A stretch of 14,790 nt of DNA, taken from contig DUZC01000018.1 in assembly GCA_013349735.1 (NCBI GenBank), positions 1-14,790 on the forward strand, given 5' to 3'. Position numbers and translations under genes: made by a program. This stretch comes from Rhodospirillaceae bacterium. Lineage in GTDB: Bacteria > Pseudomonadota > Alphaproteobacteria > Rhodospirillales > Magnetospirillaceae. Shown piece by piece: positions 1 to 6,539 of this stretch (positions are counted from its first letter, which is position 1; each line of letters begins with the position of its first letter). The notes beneath the pieces were generated by a model that was not told the origin of the DNA, did no database searches, and saw nothing but the letters and a program-made list of their open reading frames with translations.

Positions 1-1
1 T

Positions 2-49
2 CCCGAGCAAAACTTTATGCCCGGGGTTTTGCCCCTGTTACCGCTCGGG
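2..49. repeat. Nested stem-loop downstream of argB
   Basis: A 7-bp inverted repeat (cccgagc at 2-8, gctcggg at 43-49) encloses a smaller hairpin with a gggg/cccc stem at 23-26 and 32-35. No gene covers it. Read rightward, a T-rich stretch (58-62, 66-71) follows at a distance, so it could be a weak terminator for a gene entering from the left. Read leftward, it could be part of the argB operon 3' end, but no T-tract is visible inside the window. The structure is seen directly; its role is not established. Confidence 0.4.
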
Positions 50-53
50 CTTA

Positions 54-97
54 AGAGTTTTTCAGCTTTTTGATTCAGTTAAAATGCGAAAAACTCT
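54..97. repeat. 10-bp perfect inverted repeat just past the argB stop
   Basis: agagtttttc at 54-63 is the exact reverse complement of gaaaaactct at 88-97, with a 24-base A/T-rich loop. It begins 13 bases beyond the argB stop codon on the minus strand. It may stabilise or end the argB message. The arms are A/T-rich and no U-run directly follows the second arm in either direction, so it is not a classical intrinsic terminator. Confidence 0.4.
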
Positions 98-109
98 AAA
101 TAAAAGGCT

Positions 110-1030
110 TCAGCTGGGGTCGCGGCGGATCAGCGTGCCGGCGCCATGGGGTGTAAAGAGTTCCAGCAGCATGGCATGGGGCACCCGTCCATCGAGGATG
201 ACGGCGGCGGCAACGCCACGGTCCACCGCTTCCAGGCAGGTTTCCACTTTGGGGATCATACCCCCGCTGATGGTGCCATCCTTGATCAATTGGCGGGCTT
301 GGGCGGCGGTCATGTCGGGGATCAGATTGCCCTGTTTGTCCAGGACTCCGGCGACATCGGTCAAGAACAACAAGCGCGAAGCGCCGACTGCGGCGCCGAT
401 GGCGCCGGCGGCGGTATCCGCATTGATATTATAGGTTTCGCCAGAGACGCCGACGCCGATGGGCGCAATGACCGGTATGATGTCCGACTGACGGAACTGT
501 TCCAGCACATGAGGATTAATTTCTGCCGGTTCGCCGACGAAACCAAGGTCAAGAACGCTTTCAATCGCCGAATCCGGATCTTTACGGGTGCGTCGCAAGG
601 GGCGGGCGCGGATCAACTGCCCATCCTTGCCCGACAAACCAATGGCGAATCCCCCCGCCTGATTGATGGCCGTGACGATCTGCTTGTTGATCGATCCCGC
701 CAGAACCATCTCGACAATTTCCACGGTGGCCTGGTCGGTAACCCGTAAACCGTCGATGAATTCGCTTTTGATCTTAAGCCGTTCCAGCATCTTACCGATT
801 TGTGGGCCGCCACCATGGACCACCAGCGGATTGATTCCGACCTGGCGCAGCAGCACAACATCCCGGGCGAACAAATGGGCAAGGCTTTCATCGCCCATGG
901 CATGGCCACCATATTTTATGACGAAGGTTTCTCCGGCATGCTGGCGAAAATAAGGAAGAGCTTCGGACAGCGTGCCGGCCTTTTCGAGCCAGCTGGCGCG
1001 TTCGTCGTCGCGATTGGAATTCACGGTCAT
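110..1030 (-). CDS. argB: Acetylglutamate kinase
   Basis: ArgB phosphorylates N-acetyl-L-glutamate with ATP, the second step of arginine (ornithine) synthesis, in the cytoplasm. The 306-residue product shows the amino-acid-kinase fold signatures in order: KYGGHAM at 39-45 (phosphate-binding Lys39), VHGGGPQIGKML at 71-82 (glycine-rich acetylglutamate/ATP loop), GLRVTD at 94-99, NINADTAAGA at 201-210, FLTDVAGVLD at 222-231 and GGMIPKVETC at 256-265. The length is normal for the family. The ATG at 1030 was chosen because AGGAG (1038-1042) stands 7 bases upstream and overlaps the engB stop; the open frame extends further only by running into engB. The gap to engB is 10 bases, so argB is the last gene of the rpmH-to-argB unit. 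The N-terminal extension of about 30 residues before the kinase core recalls arginine-inhibited ArgB enzymes, but feedback control is inference. Confidence 0.97.
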   Translation of the reverse strand: MTVNSNRDDERASWLEKAGTLSEALPYFRQHAGETFVIKYGGHAMGDESLAHLFARDVVLLRQVGINPLVVHGGGPQIGKMLERLKIKSEFIDGLRVTDQATVEIVEMVLAGSINKQIVTAINQAGGFAIGLSGKDGQLIRARPLRRTRKDPDSAIESVLDLGFVGEPAEINPHVLEQFRQSDIIPVIAPIGVGVSGETYNINADTAAGAIGAAVGASRLLFLTDVAGVLDKQGNLIPDMTAAQARQLIKDGTISGGMIPKVETCLEAVDRGVAAAVILDGRVPHAMLLELFTPHGAGTLIRRDPS

Positions 1031-1040
1031 CTTGGCTCTC

Positions 1041-1679
1041 CTATCGGTTTGCGGCGAGCGCAGCCAGGGTGGCGCGCAACTCGGCCACGCCCTGACTGGT
1101 TTCGGCGCTGGTGTTGATGATCTCGGGATGGGCGGCGCGGCGCTTGGCGATTTCTTCAGAGGTGCGCTGATTGAGTTCATTGAGAAAGGCCGACTTGACC
1201 TTGTCAACCTTGGTCAGCACCAATTGATAGGGAACCGCGGCGTCATCCAGCATGGTCATAACGTCGCGGTCGGTATCCTTCAGACCGTGGCGGCCATCCA
1301 CCAGCAGGCAGACGCGCCGTAAGACCGCGCGGCCCTTCAGATAGTTTGCCACCAGATTGGTCCATTCAGCCACCAGGGCCTTTGGTGCTTCGGCAAAACC
1401 AAAGCCAGGAAGATCCACCAGCATCAATTGCTGATTGAGATCAAAAAAATTGATCTGCTGGGTGCGTCCCGGGGTATTTGAGGCGCGGGCCAAGGCACGC
1501 CGTCCAGTCAGTGCGTTGATCAGGCTGGATTTCCCGACATTGGACCGTCCGGCAAAGGCTACTTCCGTCAGGTTGGCGGCTGGCAGTTGGTCCAGCCGCG
1601 CAATTCCGGTGACAAAATGGCATTCGCGGGCAAAAAGCAGGCGTCCGGCTTCCAGGGCCGCCGCCTGCTCCTCGCTCAT
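1041..1679 (-). CDS. engB: Ribosome biogenesis GTP-binding protein EngB (YihA/YsxC)
   Basis: EngB is a TrmE-Era-EngA-type GTPase needed for assembly of the large ribosomal subunit. The 212-residue product has all the G motifs: GRSNVGKS at 44-51 (P-loop, G1), TPGRT at 69-73 (G2), DLPGFG at 89-94 (G3), TKVDK at 156-160 (G4) and SAE at 191-193 (G5). The length fits the single-domain family. The chosen ATG (1679) overlaps the yidC stop as ATGA, which suggests translational coupling. An alternative in-frame ATG ten codons upstream (1709) would overlap yidC by 34 bases and is less likely. The argB Shine-Dalgarno sequence overlaps this gene's stop. Confidence 0.96.
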   Translation of the reverse strand: MSEEQAAALEAGRLLFARECHFVTGIARLDQLPAANLTEVAFAGRSNVGKSSLINALTGRRALARASNTPGRTQQINFFDLNQQLMLVDLPGFGFAEAPKALVAEWTNLVANYLKGRAVLRRVCLLVDGRHGLKDTDRDVMTMLDDAAVPYQLVLTKVDKVKSAFLNELNQRTSEEIAKRRAAHPEIINTSAETSQGVAELRATLAALAANR

Positions 1680-3409
1680 GCTTTTGCCTGTCTTTTCATA
1701 ATCAGCCATTGCTGCAGGATCGATAGCAGGTTGCTCCAGGCCCAATAGATCACCAGACCGGCCGGGAACTTGGCCAACATGAAGGTGAAGATGATCGGCA
1801 GGAAGGTGAACATCTTCGCTTGGACCGGATCGGTTGGCTGTGGGTTCAGCTTTTGTTGCAGGAACATGGTAATGCCCATCAGCAGAGGCCATATTCCGAT
1901 ATGCAACATCTCAAAGGGTGGATCCCAAGGGATCAGCCCGAACAAATTGAACAAGGTGGTCGGATCCGGCGCGGACAGGTCATGAATCCAGCCAAAAAAG
2001 GGCGCTTGGCGCATTTCGATGGTGACGTAAAGCACCTTGTAAAGTGCAAAAAACACTGGGATCTGGATCATGATAGGCAGACAACCCGATACGGGATTGG
2101 CTCCCTCGCGCTTGTAAAGCGCCATCAGTTCCTGGTTCAGCCGCGTCTTATCATCCGCAAAGCGCTCCTGCAGCTTTTGTACCTCGGGCTGCAATTGTTT
2201 CATCTTGCTCATTGCCTTGTAGGATTTATTGGCGATGGGAAAGAAAGCGCCCTTGATGACGACGGTAAAGATCAGGATAGCGATACCAAAATTGGCAACT
2301 TGGGAATGAATATAGCGCAGAAAATGGAAAAATGGCTTGGTCAGAAAGTAAAACCAGCCAAAATCAATGGCCAGATCAAAGCGCGGAATGCCAAGACTTT
2401 CGCCATAAGCGTCCAGTCGGCCCAGTTCTTTGGCCCCGGCAAAAAGATGGCTGGTATATTCGATGGGTTTTCCAGCCTCTGCCGTAACCGCCTGACCCAG
2501 CCAATCGGTCTGATAGCGGTCCAGGCTATCGACGCTGTGCCAACTGATGCGCGCCTGCAGGGCTGTCGCCTGATCCGGAACCAAGGCCGTCAGCCAGTAT
2601 TTATCGGTGAAGCCGATCCAGCCGCCTTTGCTGTTCAACTCGACCAGATGATCCTTTTCGCGCAATTCCTTATATTTGGTCTCTTTCAATGTGCCGTCCA
2701 GGACGCCCAGCGGACCTTCATGCAGAATATAGATATCCTGGGTCGCGGGCGTGCCCCAACGGCTGATCAGCCCGTAGGGAAAGAGGCTGACGGCTTTGTT
2801 GGTGCTGTTCTCAACCCGATCGGTGATGGTGAACATATAGTCATTGTCCACCTGATAGCGACGGACGAAGCGCTGGCCCTGACCATTGTCCCAGGTCAGC
2901 GTAACCGGATTGTCCGGGCTCAGATGATCACTGCTGGCTGTCCAGCGGGTCTCAGCGGTCGGCACCGCGGCCTTGCCTTCGCCGGCGACCCAGCCGAACT
3001 CGGCGTAATAGGCGCCGGCGCCACCGGCCGGGGTCAGCAGCGTAATTTCCGGGCTGTCAAGTTGAGGGGTGTCGTGATAGCGGACCAGGGTCAAATCATC
3101 GATGCGGGCCCCGGCCAGGGAAATCGAACCATGCAGGTTCGGGGTAATCACAGGCAGCCGCGGTTCGGCGGCCAGCACCGCCTTGCGCGCTTCGGCCGTC
3201 TGAACCGGGCCGGCCTGGGCTGGCAAGGGCGGTCCAGGCGGCGTTGGCGCAGAGCCCCCCAAGGACGGAACTGACGGCAGGCTGCTGCCGGTTTGGGCGG
3301 CTTCCTGCGGTGCGGGCACCGGCTTGCGGGGCGGGAAGACGTAGTTCCATCCCACCAGGATGGCAACCGAGAAGACGATCGCCAGAAGAATATTGCGCTG
3401 TTCGTTCAT
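1676..3409 (-). CDS. yidC: Membrane protein insertase YidC (Oxa1 family)
   Basis: YidC inserts and folds inner-membrane proteins, alone or with SecYEG. The 577-residue product has the Gram-negative layout: a first membrane segment (about 5-25), a Pro/Ala-rich linker (26-75), a large periplasmic beta-sandwich domain (about 80-345), then the Oxa1-like core with membrane segments near 373-395, 440-462, 503-517 and 535-567. Core signatures include FFPIANKSYKAM (389-400) and the cytoplasmic helical hairpin (about 400-437). The position matching the hydrophilic-groove arginine of E. coli YidC (Arg366) is Lys386 here; from memory lysine is common at this site in Alphaproteobacteria, so the charge is kept. 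The first two hydrophilic-groove flanks and the C-terminal KRQAKA tail are intact. It overlaps yidD upstream and engB downstream by four bases each. A GAAAG stretch stands just before the ATG. Confidence 0.98.
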   Translation of the reverse strand: MNEQRNILLAIVFSVAILVGWNYVFPPRKPVPAPQEAAQTGSSLPSVPSLGGSAPTPPGPPLPAQAGPVQTAEARKAVLAAEPRLPVITPNLHGSISLAGARIDDLTLVRYHDTPQLDSPEITLLTPAGGAGAYYAEFGWVAGEGKAAVPTAETRWTASSDHLSPDNPVTLTWDNGQGQRFVRRYQVDNDYMFTITDRVENSTNKAVSLFPYGLISRWGTPATQDIYILHEGPLGVLDGTLKETKYKELREKDHLVELNSKGGWIGFTDKYWLTALVPDQATALQARISWHSVDSLDRYQTDWLGQAVTAEAGKPIEYTSHLFAGAKELGRLDAYGESLGIPRFDLAIDFGWFYFLTKPFFHFLRYIHSQVANFGIAILIFTVVIKGAFFPIANKSYKAMSKMKQLQPEVQKLQERFADDKTRLNQELMALYKREGANPVSGCLPIMIQIPVFFALYKVLYVTIEMRQAPFFGWIHDLSAPDPTTLFNLFGLIPWDPPFEMLHIGIWPLLMGITMFLQQKLNPQPTDPVQAKMFTFLPIIFTFMLAKFPAGLVIYWAWSNLLSILQQWLIMKRQAKA

Positions 3410-3654
3410 GATTTTCTTTCAACTGAAATCGCCTCAGGCACCGGGTCATAGCCGGACCCGCCCCAGGGGTGACAGCGCAGCAGTCGGCTCACCGTCAAAA
3501 GCAGCCCACGGAAAGTGCCATGTCTATCCAGCGCCTCCAACCCATAATGGGAGCAGCTGGGCAGAAAACGGCAGGAATGCGCCGGCAGGATCGGCGAAAC
3601 CGTAACCTGATAGAGGCGGATCAAAGCTTGGAAGGCTGCGGTCAACGGCTTCAT
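3406..3654 (-). CDS. yidD: Membrane protein insertion efficiency factor YidD
   Basis: YidD is a small, membrane-associated protein thought to assist YidC-dependent insertion. The 82-residue product shows the family hallmarks: an N-terminal amphipathic stretch (LIRLYQVTVSP at 11-21), CRFLPSCSHY at 28-37 with Cys28 and Cys34, and RCHPWGGSGYDPVP at 60-73 with Cys61. Its start overlaps the rnpA stop and its stop overlaps the yidC start, both as ATGA, which is the usual rnpA-yidD-yidC arrangement. No independent ribosome-binding site stands out, so translation is probably coupled to rnpA. Confidence 0.96.
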   Translation of the reverse strand: MKPLTAAFQALIRLYQVTVSPILPAHSCRFLPSCSHYGLEALDRHGTFRGLLLTVSRLLRCHPWGGSGYDPVPEAISVERKS

Positions 3655-4028
3655 GGACCCTCTTTATGGCGCATCGGTTGCGCTGCAACACGTTTTAACG
3701 CGGTTTGCAAATCCTGCAATAGAAGAGAGAACGGACGCGTCAAGGTTTCCTTACGGGCGATCAGAACATAATCAAACCCGACCGACGCTTCCAGTGGCAG
3801 AATCTGGGCCGCCACAGCGCGCAGACGCCGGCGCGCACGATTGCGCGCCACCGCGTTTCCAACCTTCTTGCTCGAGGTAAAGCCAATCCGCGTTGCCGTC
3901 TGGAGCTCGGCTTCCGGTGTGGGCGCCGCCTGCAGGACAAGCCCGGGCGCTGCCCACTTCCAACGTCTCGCGGCAACACGAAGAAAGTCCGCCCGTTGCT
4001 TCAGCCGTGTGATGACAGTCCCCGGCAT
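3651..4028 (-). CDS. rnpA: Ribonuclease P protein component
   Basis: RnpA is the protein subunit of RNase P, which with the catalytic RNA trims the 5' leaders of pre-tRNAs. The 125-residue product has the expected N-terminal LKQRADFLRV (9-18), the central RIGFTSSKKVGNAVARN stretch (47-63) and the signature RNRARRRLR (62-70) that contacts the RNA and leader. It follows rpmH by 17 bases; a GC-rich hairpin occupies that gap and no clear Shine-Dalgarno sequence precedes the ATG. It overlaps yidD by four bases downstream. The catalytic RNA gene (rnpB) is not in this window. Confidence 0.97.
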   Translation of the reverse strand: MPGTVITRLKQRADFLRVAARRWKWAAPGLVLQAAPTPEAELQTATRIGFTSSKKVGNAVARNRARRRLRAVAAQILPLEASVGFDYVLIARKETLTRPFSLLLQDLQTALKRVAAQPMRHKEGP

Positions 4029-4029
4029 G

Positions 4030-4045
4030 GGCGGGACAACCCGCC
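4030..4045 (-). promoter_or_regulatory. GC hairpin in the rpmH-rnpA gap
   Basis: On the minus strand a 6-bp GC-only stem (ggcggg/cccgcc) with the four-base loop TTGT fills the 17-base space between the rpmH stop and the rnpA start, beginning one base before the ATG. It covers the place where the rnpA ribosome-binding site should be. No U-tract follows, so it is not an intrinsic terminator. A role in lowering rnpA translation relative to rpmH is inference. Confidence 0.5.
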
Positions 4046-4046
4046 G

Positions 4047-4181
4047 TCAGGCAGACAGGCGCTTACGGCCCTTGCTGCGACGGTCAGACAACACCCGGCG
4101 TCCGCCGACGGTGGCCATACGGGCGCGGAAACCGTGACGCCGGGCACGAACAAGTTTGCTTGGTTGATAGGTGCGCTTCAC
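4047..4181 (-). CDS. rpmH: 50S ribosomal protein L34
   Basis: L34 is a small, highly basic protein of the large ribosomal subunit. The frame encodes 44 residues: it opens MKRTYQPSKLVRARRHGFRA, continues through RMATVGGRRVL (21-31) and ends RSKGRKRLSA, which is the family consensus over its full length. The start is GTG at 4181, preceded by GGAG (4190-4193) with 8 bases of spacing. A strong promoter lies about 40-65 bases further upstream. It is the first gene of the rpmH-rnpA-yidD-yidC-engB-argB unit. Confidence 0.98.
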   Translation of the reverse strand: MKRTYQPSKLVRARRHGFRARMATVGGRRVLSDRRSKGRKRLSA

Positions 4182-4219
4182 GGGAAAAACTCCGAAGGCC
4201 TGACGAAAATGAGCTCCGC

Positions 4220-4248
4220 TGTATAAGGATTTGCCAACGGGAAGTCAA
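4220..4248 (-). promoter_or_regulatory. Sigma70-type promoter for rpmH
   Basis: On the minus strand, TTGACT (-35, 4243-4248) is followed by exactly 17 bases and TATACA (-10, 4220-4225). This is close to the housekeeping consensus and lies 39 bases before the rpmH GTG. It should drive the whole ribosomal/insertase operon. Seen in sequence; activity is inferred. Confidence 0.8.
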
Positions 4249-4257
4249 TCGCATCTG

Positions 4258-4263
4258 TATAAT
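4258..4263 (+). promoter_or_regulatory. Possible -10 element for tam
   Basis: A perfect TATAAT lies 28 bases before the tam start. No good -35 is found at 16-18 bp spacing; the nearest TTGCCA (4231-4236) is 21 bp away. If used, this promoter overlaps the divergent rpmH promoter, whose -35 lies only 9 bases to the left. Confidence 0.4.
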
Positions 4264-4291
4264 GAGGCGCAAATCGGGAAGGGATGGGGCG

Positions 4292-5053
4292 ATGGGGTGG
4301 AGTCCGGATCAATATCTTAAATTTGCCGCGCCCCGACTGCGTCCAGCCCTCGACCTGCTGGCGCGGATCGATCTGGAGCAGCCCGGTTTGATTTACGATC
4401 TGGGCTGCGGCGCTGGGAATGTCACGGCTTTGCTGGCAAGCCGATGGCCCCAGGCCAGAATTGTTGGTGTTGATTCTTCGTCGGCCATGCTGGATCGGGC
4501 TGCTAAGCTTTTGCCCCAGGCCGAGTGGGTCCTGGCCGATCTGGCCCAATGGCAGCCAAGTGAGGCGGCTGATCTGGTCTTTTCCAATGCGGCCCTGCAT
4601 TGGGTGGATGATCATGCCCGCTTTTTACCTTGGCTGGTGCGGGCCTTGGCGCCAGGCGGGGTCCTTGCCTTACAAATGCCGGCCAATTTTACAGCGCCGT
4701 CGCATCGGAGTCTTTTTGCAGCGGCCTTGTCCGGGCCCTGGCAGGATCTTTTGCGGCCGCTGTTGCGGGAAAATCCGGTCGGCTCACCCGAGGACAACTG
4801 GGCCATTCTGGCCGAGGTCCGGCCCGAGATTTGGGAGACCACCTATCTCCATGCCCTGACCGGTGAGGATCCCGTGCTGGAATGGATAATGGGAACCAGT
4901 TTAAGGCCCCTGTTGGAGGCTTTGCCCGAAGGCTGGCAAGGCGACTTTCTGGCCGTCTGTCGGAATTTGTTAGCCAAGGCTTATCCGCGCCGCGCCAACG
5001 GTGTTACCCTGTTTCCTTTTCGCCGGCAGTTTATTCTGGCGAAAAAAATTTAA
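4292..5053 (+). CDS. tam: Trans-aconitate 2-methyltransferase
   Basis: Tam uses S-adenosylmethionine to methylate trans-aconitate, a spontaneous by-product that inhibits aconitase. The 253-residue product starts GWSPDQYLKFAAPRLRPALD, closely matching the family's N-terminus, then shows the SAM-binding motif DLGCGAGN (36-43), the acidic ribose contact Asp61 in VGVDSSSAML, LADLAQWQP (81-89) and SNAALHWVDD (98-107). The length is typical. The start at 4292 was chosen for the family-like N-terminus and the purine-rich GGAAGGGATGGGG before it; an ATG 30 bases upstream has no ribosome-binding site. It is divergent from rpmH and overlaps the rlmI stop by four bases. A different small-molecule methyltransferase of the same family cannot be excluded. 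Confidence 0.88.
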   Translation: MGWSPDQYLKFAAPRLRPALDLLARIDLEQPGLIYDLGCGAGNVTALLASRWPQARIVGVDSSSAMLDRAAKLLPQAEWVLADLAQWQPSEAADLVFSNAALHWVDDHARFLPWLVRALAPGGVLALQMPANFTAPSHRSLFAAALSGPWQDLLRPLLRENPVGSPEDNWAILAEVRPEIWETTYLHALTGEDPVLEWIMGTSLRPLLEALPEGWQGDFLAVCRNLLAKAYPRRANGVTLFPFRRQFILAKKI

Positions 5054-6279
5054 TCCAGCTGTAGCAAAAGGGCTTTCAGATAAGCGCTTTCCGGCAGGAA
5101 CGGATGGACCGGGTGGTCTGCCCCTGCCCCTGCCGCGCGCAAAATCCGTCCGCTTCGACCGGCAGCGGACAAGCCCAGGCGAACCTCCTGAGCAAAGGCC
5201 TCAACAGTCATATGATGCGAACAGGAAGCCACCATAAGAAAACCTTCCTCTTCCACCAGGGACGCAGCCAGTTTGGTCATTTTACGATAGCCTTTGGCGC
5301 CGGCGATCAGGTCCTTTTTGGATTTGACGAAAGCGGGCGGATCGGCAACCACGACACCAAATTTTTCTTGGGCGGTCGCCATGGTTTCCATTTCCGCAAA
5401 AGACTCTGCGCGCACCGTTTCAATTTGGACTTCATTACTGGCGGCGGCACGGTTGGCCAGTGCCAGTGACGCCTCGGAACGGTCGATGGCAAGAACCTGA
5501 GTGGCGCCGGCCATTTTGGCCTGTACGGCGAAGCCGCCGGCGTAGCAGTAAAAATCTGCGACACGGCGACCGGCTGCCAGGGCGGCCACGGCGGCGCGGT
5601 TCTCGCGCTGATCGTAAAACCAGCCGGTCTTTTGGCCATCGGTCAGATCGGCCCAGAACCGCACGCCATTTTCTTCAAGAGCCAGCGGCCCGTCCAGTTC
5701 ACCCAACGCCATTCGTTGGGTGAGCTCAAGACCTTCCAGGCGGCGGACAGGGCTATCATTTTTCAAGAGGACGGCCCGGGGCGCGAGAATTTGAATCAGG
5801 GCGGCCAGGATGTCCGGCAGCAATCGATCTATGCCGGCCGTATTGGCTTGAACAGCCAGGACATCGTCATAGCGGTCAACAATCAAACCCGGCAGGCCAT
5901 CCGCTTCGGCATGGACCAGACGGTAAAAGGGGCGGGCAAACAGCGTTTCCCGCAGGCGTAGCGCGCGGCGCAGGCGGGCTTCCAGAAAGGTCTGGTCAAT
6001 TACCGTCCCGGGGTCCCGGGCAAACAGACGCATGGCAATCAAAGAATGTGGGTTGAAGCTGCCCAAACCAAGCCGCTCGCCGCCGGCATCCACCGCTATG
6101 GCCAAAGTTCCTGCCGGCAAGGACAAGCGGTCGGCGTCCATGACGATTTCGTTGGAAAAGAGCCAGGGATGCCCACCGCGCAGCCGGCGGGAATGGCCTG
6201 GCTTCAGGTGAATTGTGGGATAGTCCGTGATGCCGGCGCAGGACGAGGTCATGGCGTCAGTATCATCGCGCCAGGACAT
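5050..6279 (-). CDS. rlmI: Class I SAM-dependent rRNA methyltransferase, RlmI family
   Basis: The family methylates 23S rRNA at a cytosine C5 (m5C1962 in E. coli). The 409-residue product has an N-terminal PUA RNA-binding domain (about 21-100, with KPGHSRRLRGGHPWLFSNEI), a central domain with HAEADGLPGLIVDRY (123-137), GQKTGWFYDQREN (215-227), SAM motif I DFYCYAGGFAV (242-252), an acidic ribose-binding Asp266, the catalytic-site motif DPPAF (313-317) and SCSHHM (352-357) with the expected cysteine. The start at 6279 was picked because AGGA stands about 10 bases upstream; ATG at 6252 lacks a ribosome-binding site but would also leave the PUA domain whole, and the open frame extends to 6378. 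The exact rRNA target is inferred from family only. It converges on tam and diverges from ccoN. Confidence 0.88.
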   Translation of the reverse strand: MSWRDDTDAMTSSCAGITDYPTIHLKPGHSRRLRGGHPWLFSNEIVMDADRLSLPAGTLAIAVDAGGERLGLGSFNPHSLIAMRLFARDPGTVIDQTFLEARLRRALRLRETLFARPFYRLVHAEADGLPGLIVDRYDDVLAVQANTAGIDRLLPDILAALIQILAPRAVLLKNDSPVRRLEGLELTQRMALGELDGPLALEENGVRFWADLTDGQKTGWFYDQRENRAAVAALAAGRRVADFYCYAGGFAVQAKMAGATQVLAIDRSEASLALANRAAASNEVQIETVRAESFAEMETMATAQEKFGVVVADPPAFVKSKKDLIAGAKGYRKMTKLAASLVEEEGFLMVASCSHHMTVEAFAQEVRLGLSAAGRSGRILRAAGAGADHPVHPFLPESAYLKALLLQLD

Positions 6280-6352
6280 TCCGGCAAGATCCTCGCCAAT
6301 ATTTCTGTCAGGGCTATACCCATAAAGTTTGTGTGAGAAAAAGATTTCTGAT

Positions 6353-6366
6353 TTGATCCAGATCAA
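6353..6366 (+). promoter_or_regulatory. FNR/FixK-type operator (anaerobox) upstream of ccoN
   Basis: TTGATCCAGATCAA is a perfect match to the TTGAT-N4-ATCAA consensus of the FNR/FixK/ANR group. Its centre (6359.5) is 41.5 bp before a predicted transcription start at 6401, the class II activator position. Such boxes are established controllers of ccoNOQP under low oxygen. The divergent rlmI start lies 73 bp away on the other side. Confidence 0.9.
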
Positions 6367-6388
6367 TGGAGATGACAAAGGAAGCAGG

Positions 6389-6394
6389 CATAGT
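6389..6394 (+). promoter_or_regulatory. -10 element of the ccoN promoter
   Basis: CATAGT matches TATAAT at 4 of 6 positions and sits exactly at -12 to -7 when the FNR box is placed at -41.5. There is no good -35 hexamer, as expected of an activator-dependent class II promoter. The predicted leader is about 139 bases. Confidence 0.6.
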
Positions 6395-6456
6395 GCCGCG
6401 GTGAATGAGAGGGCTTAGTGGAAGCTGGTGCTTGGCGCTTGCTTCCGGCATTCACA

Positions 6457-6472
6457 GGGAAGGGGACTTCCC
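6457..6472 (+). promoter_or_regulatory. Hairpin with GNRA-type loop in the ccoN leader
   Basis: gggaag (6457-6462) pairs with cttccc (6467-6472) around a GGGA loop, which fits the GNRA tetraloop pattern. It lies in the predicted 5' untranslated region, about 67 bases before the ccoN ATG. The fold is seen; any effect on mRNA stability or translation is inferred. The rest of the 260-base rlmI-ccoN gap holds only the FNR promoter and the ccoN ribosome-binding site AGGAG (6529-6533). Confidence 0.4.
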
Positions 6473-6539
6473 AGATATTGGAACGGGCTGATTGGGGTAC
6501 TCCGCCCCGGATAGTGTTTGGTCGAAACAGGAGTTCGGT

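Noticed and set aside
1031..1207. N-terminal extension of argB by 59 codons
   Set aside because: The extra codons lie inside engB in another frame and look like noise, and a good AGGAG stands just before the internal ATG at 1030.
1680..1892. N-terminal extension of engB
   Set aside because: The extension overlaps the yidC C-terminus and has no family similarity; the ATGA junction gives a normal-length EngB.
2284..2395. Lysine in place of the insertase groove arginine in YidC
   Set aside because: Charge is conserved and, from memory, lysine is common here in Alphaproteobacteria, so it is not a defect.
1820..3274. 484-codon open frame on the plus strand opposite yidC
   Set aside because: Antisense shadow of yidC; no recognisable motif, no ribosome-binding site, and the minus strand encodes a full-length YidC.
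4160..4291. Upstream extension of tam to 4160
   Set aside because: It would overlap rpmH and its promoter on the opposite strand; the family N-terminus begins at 4292.
6492..6539. Upstream TTG start for ccoN
   Set aside because: No ribosome-binding site there; AGGAG is placed for the ATG at 6540.
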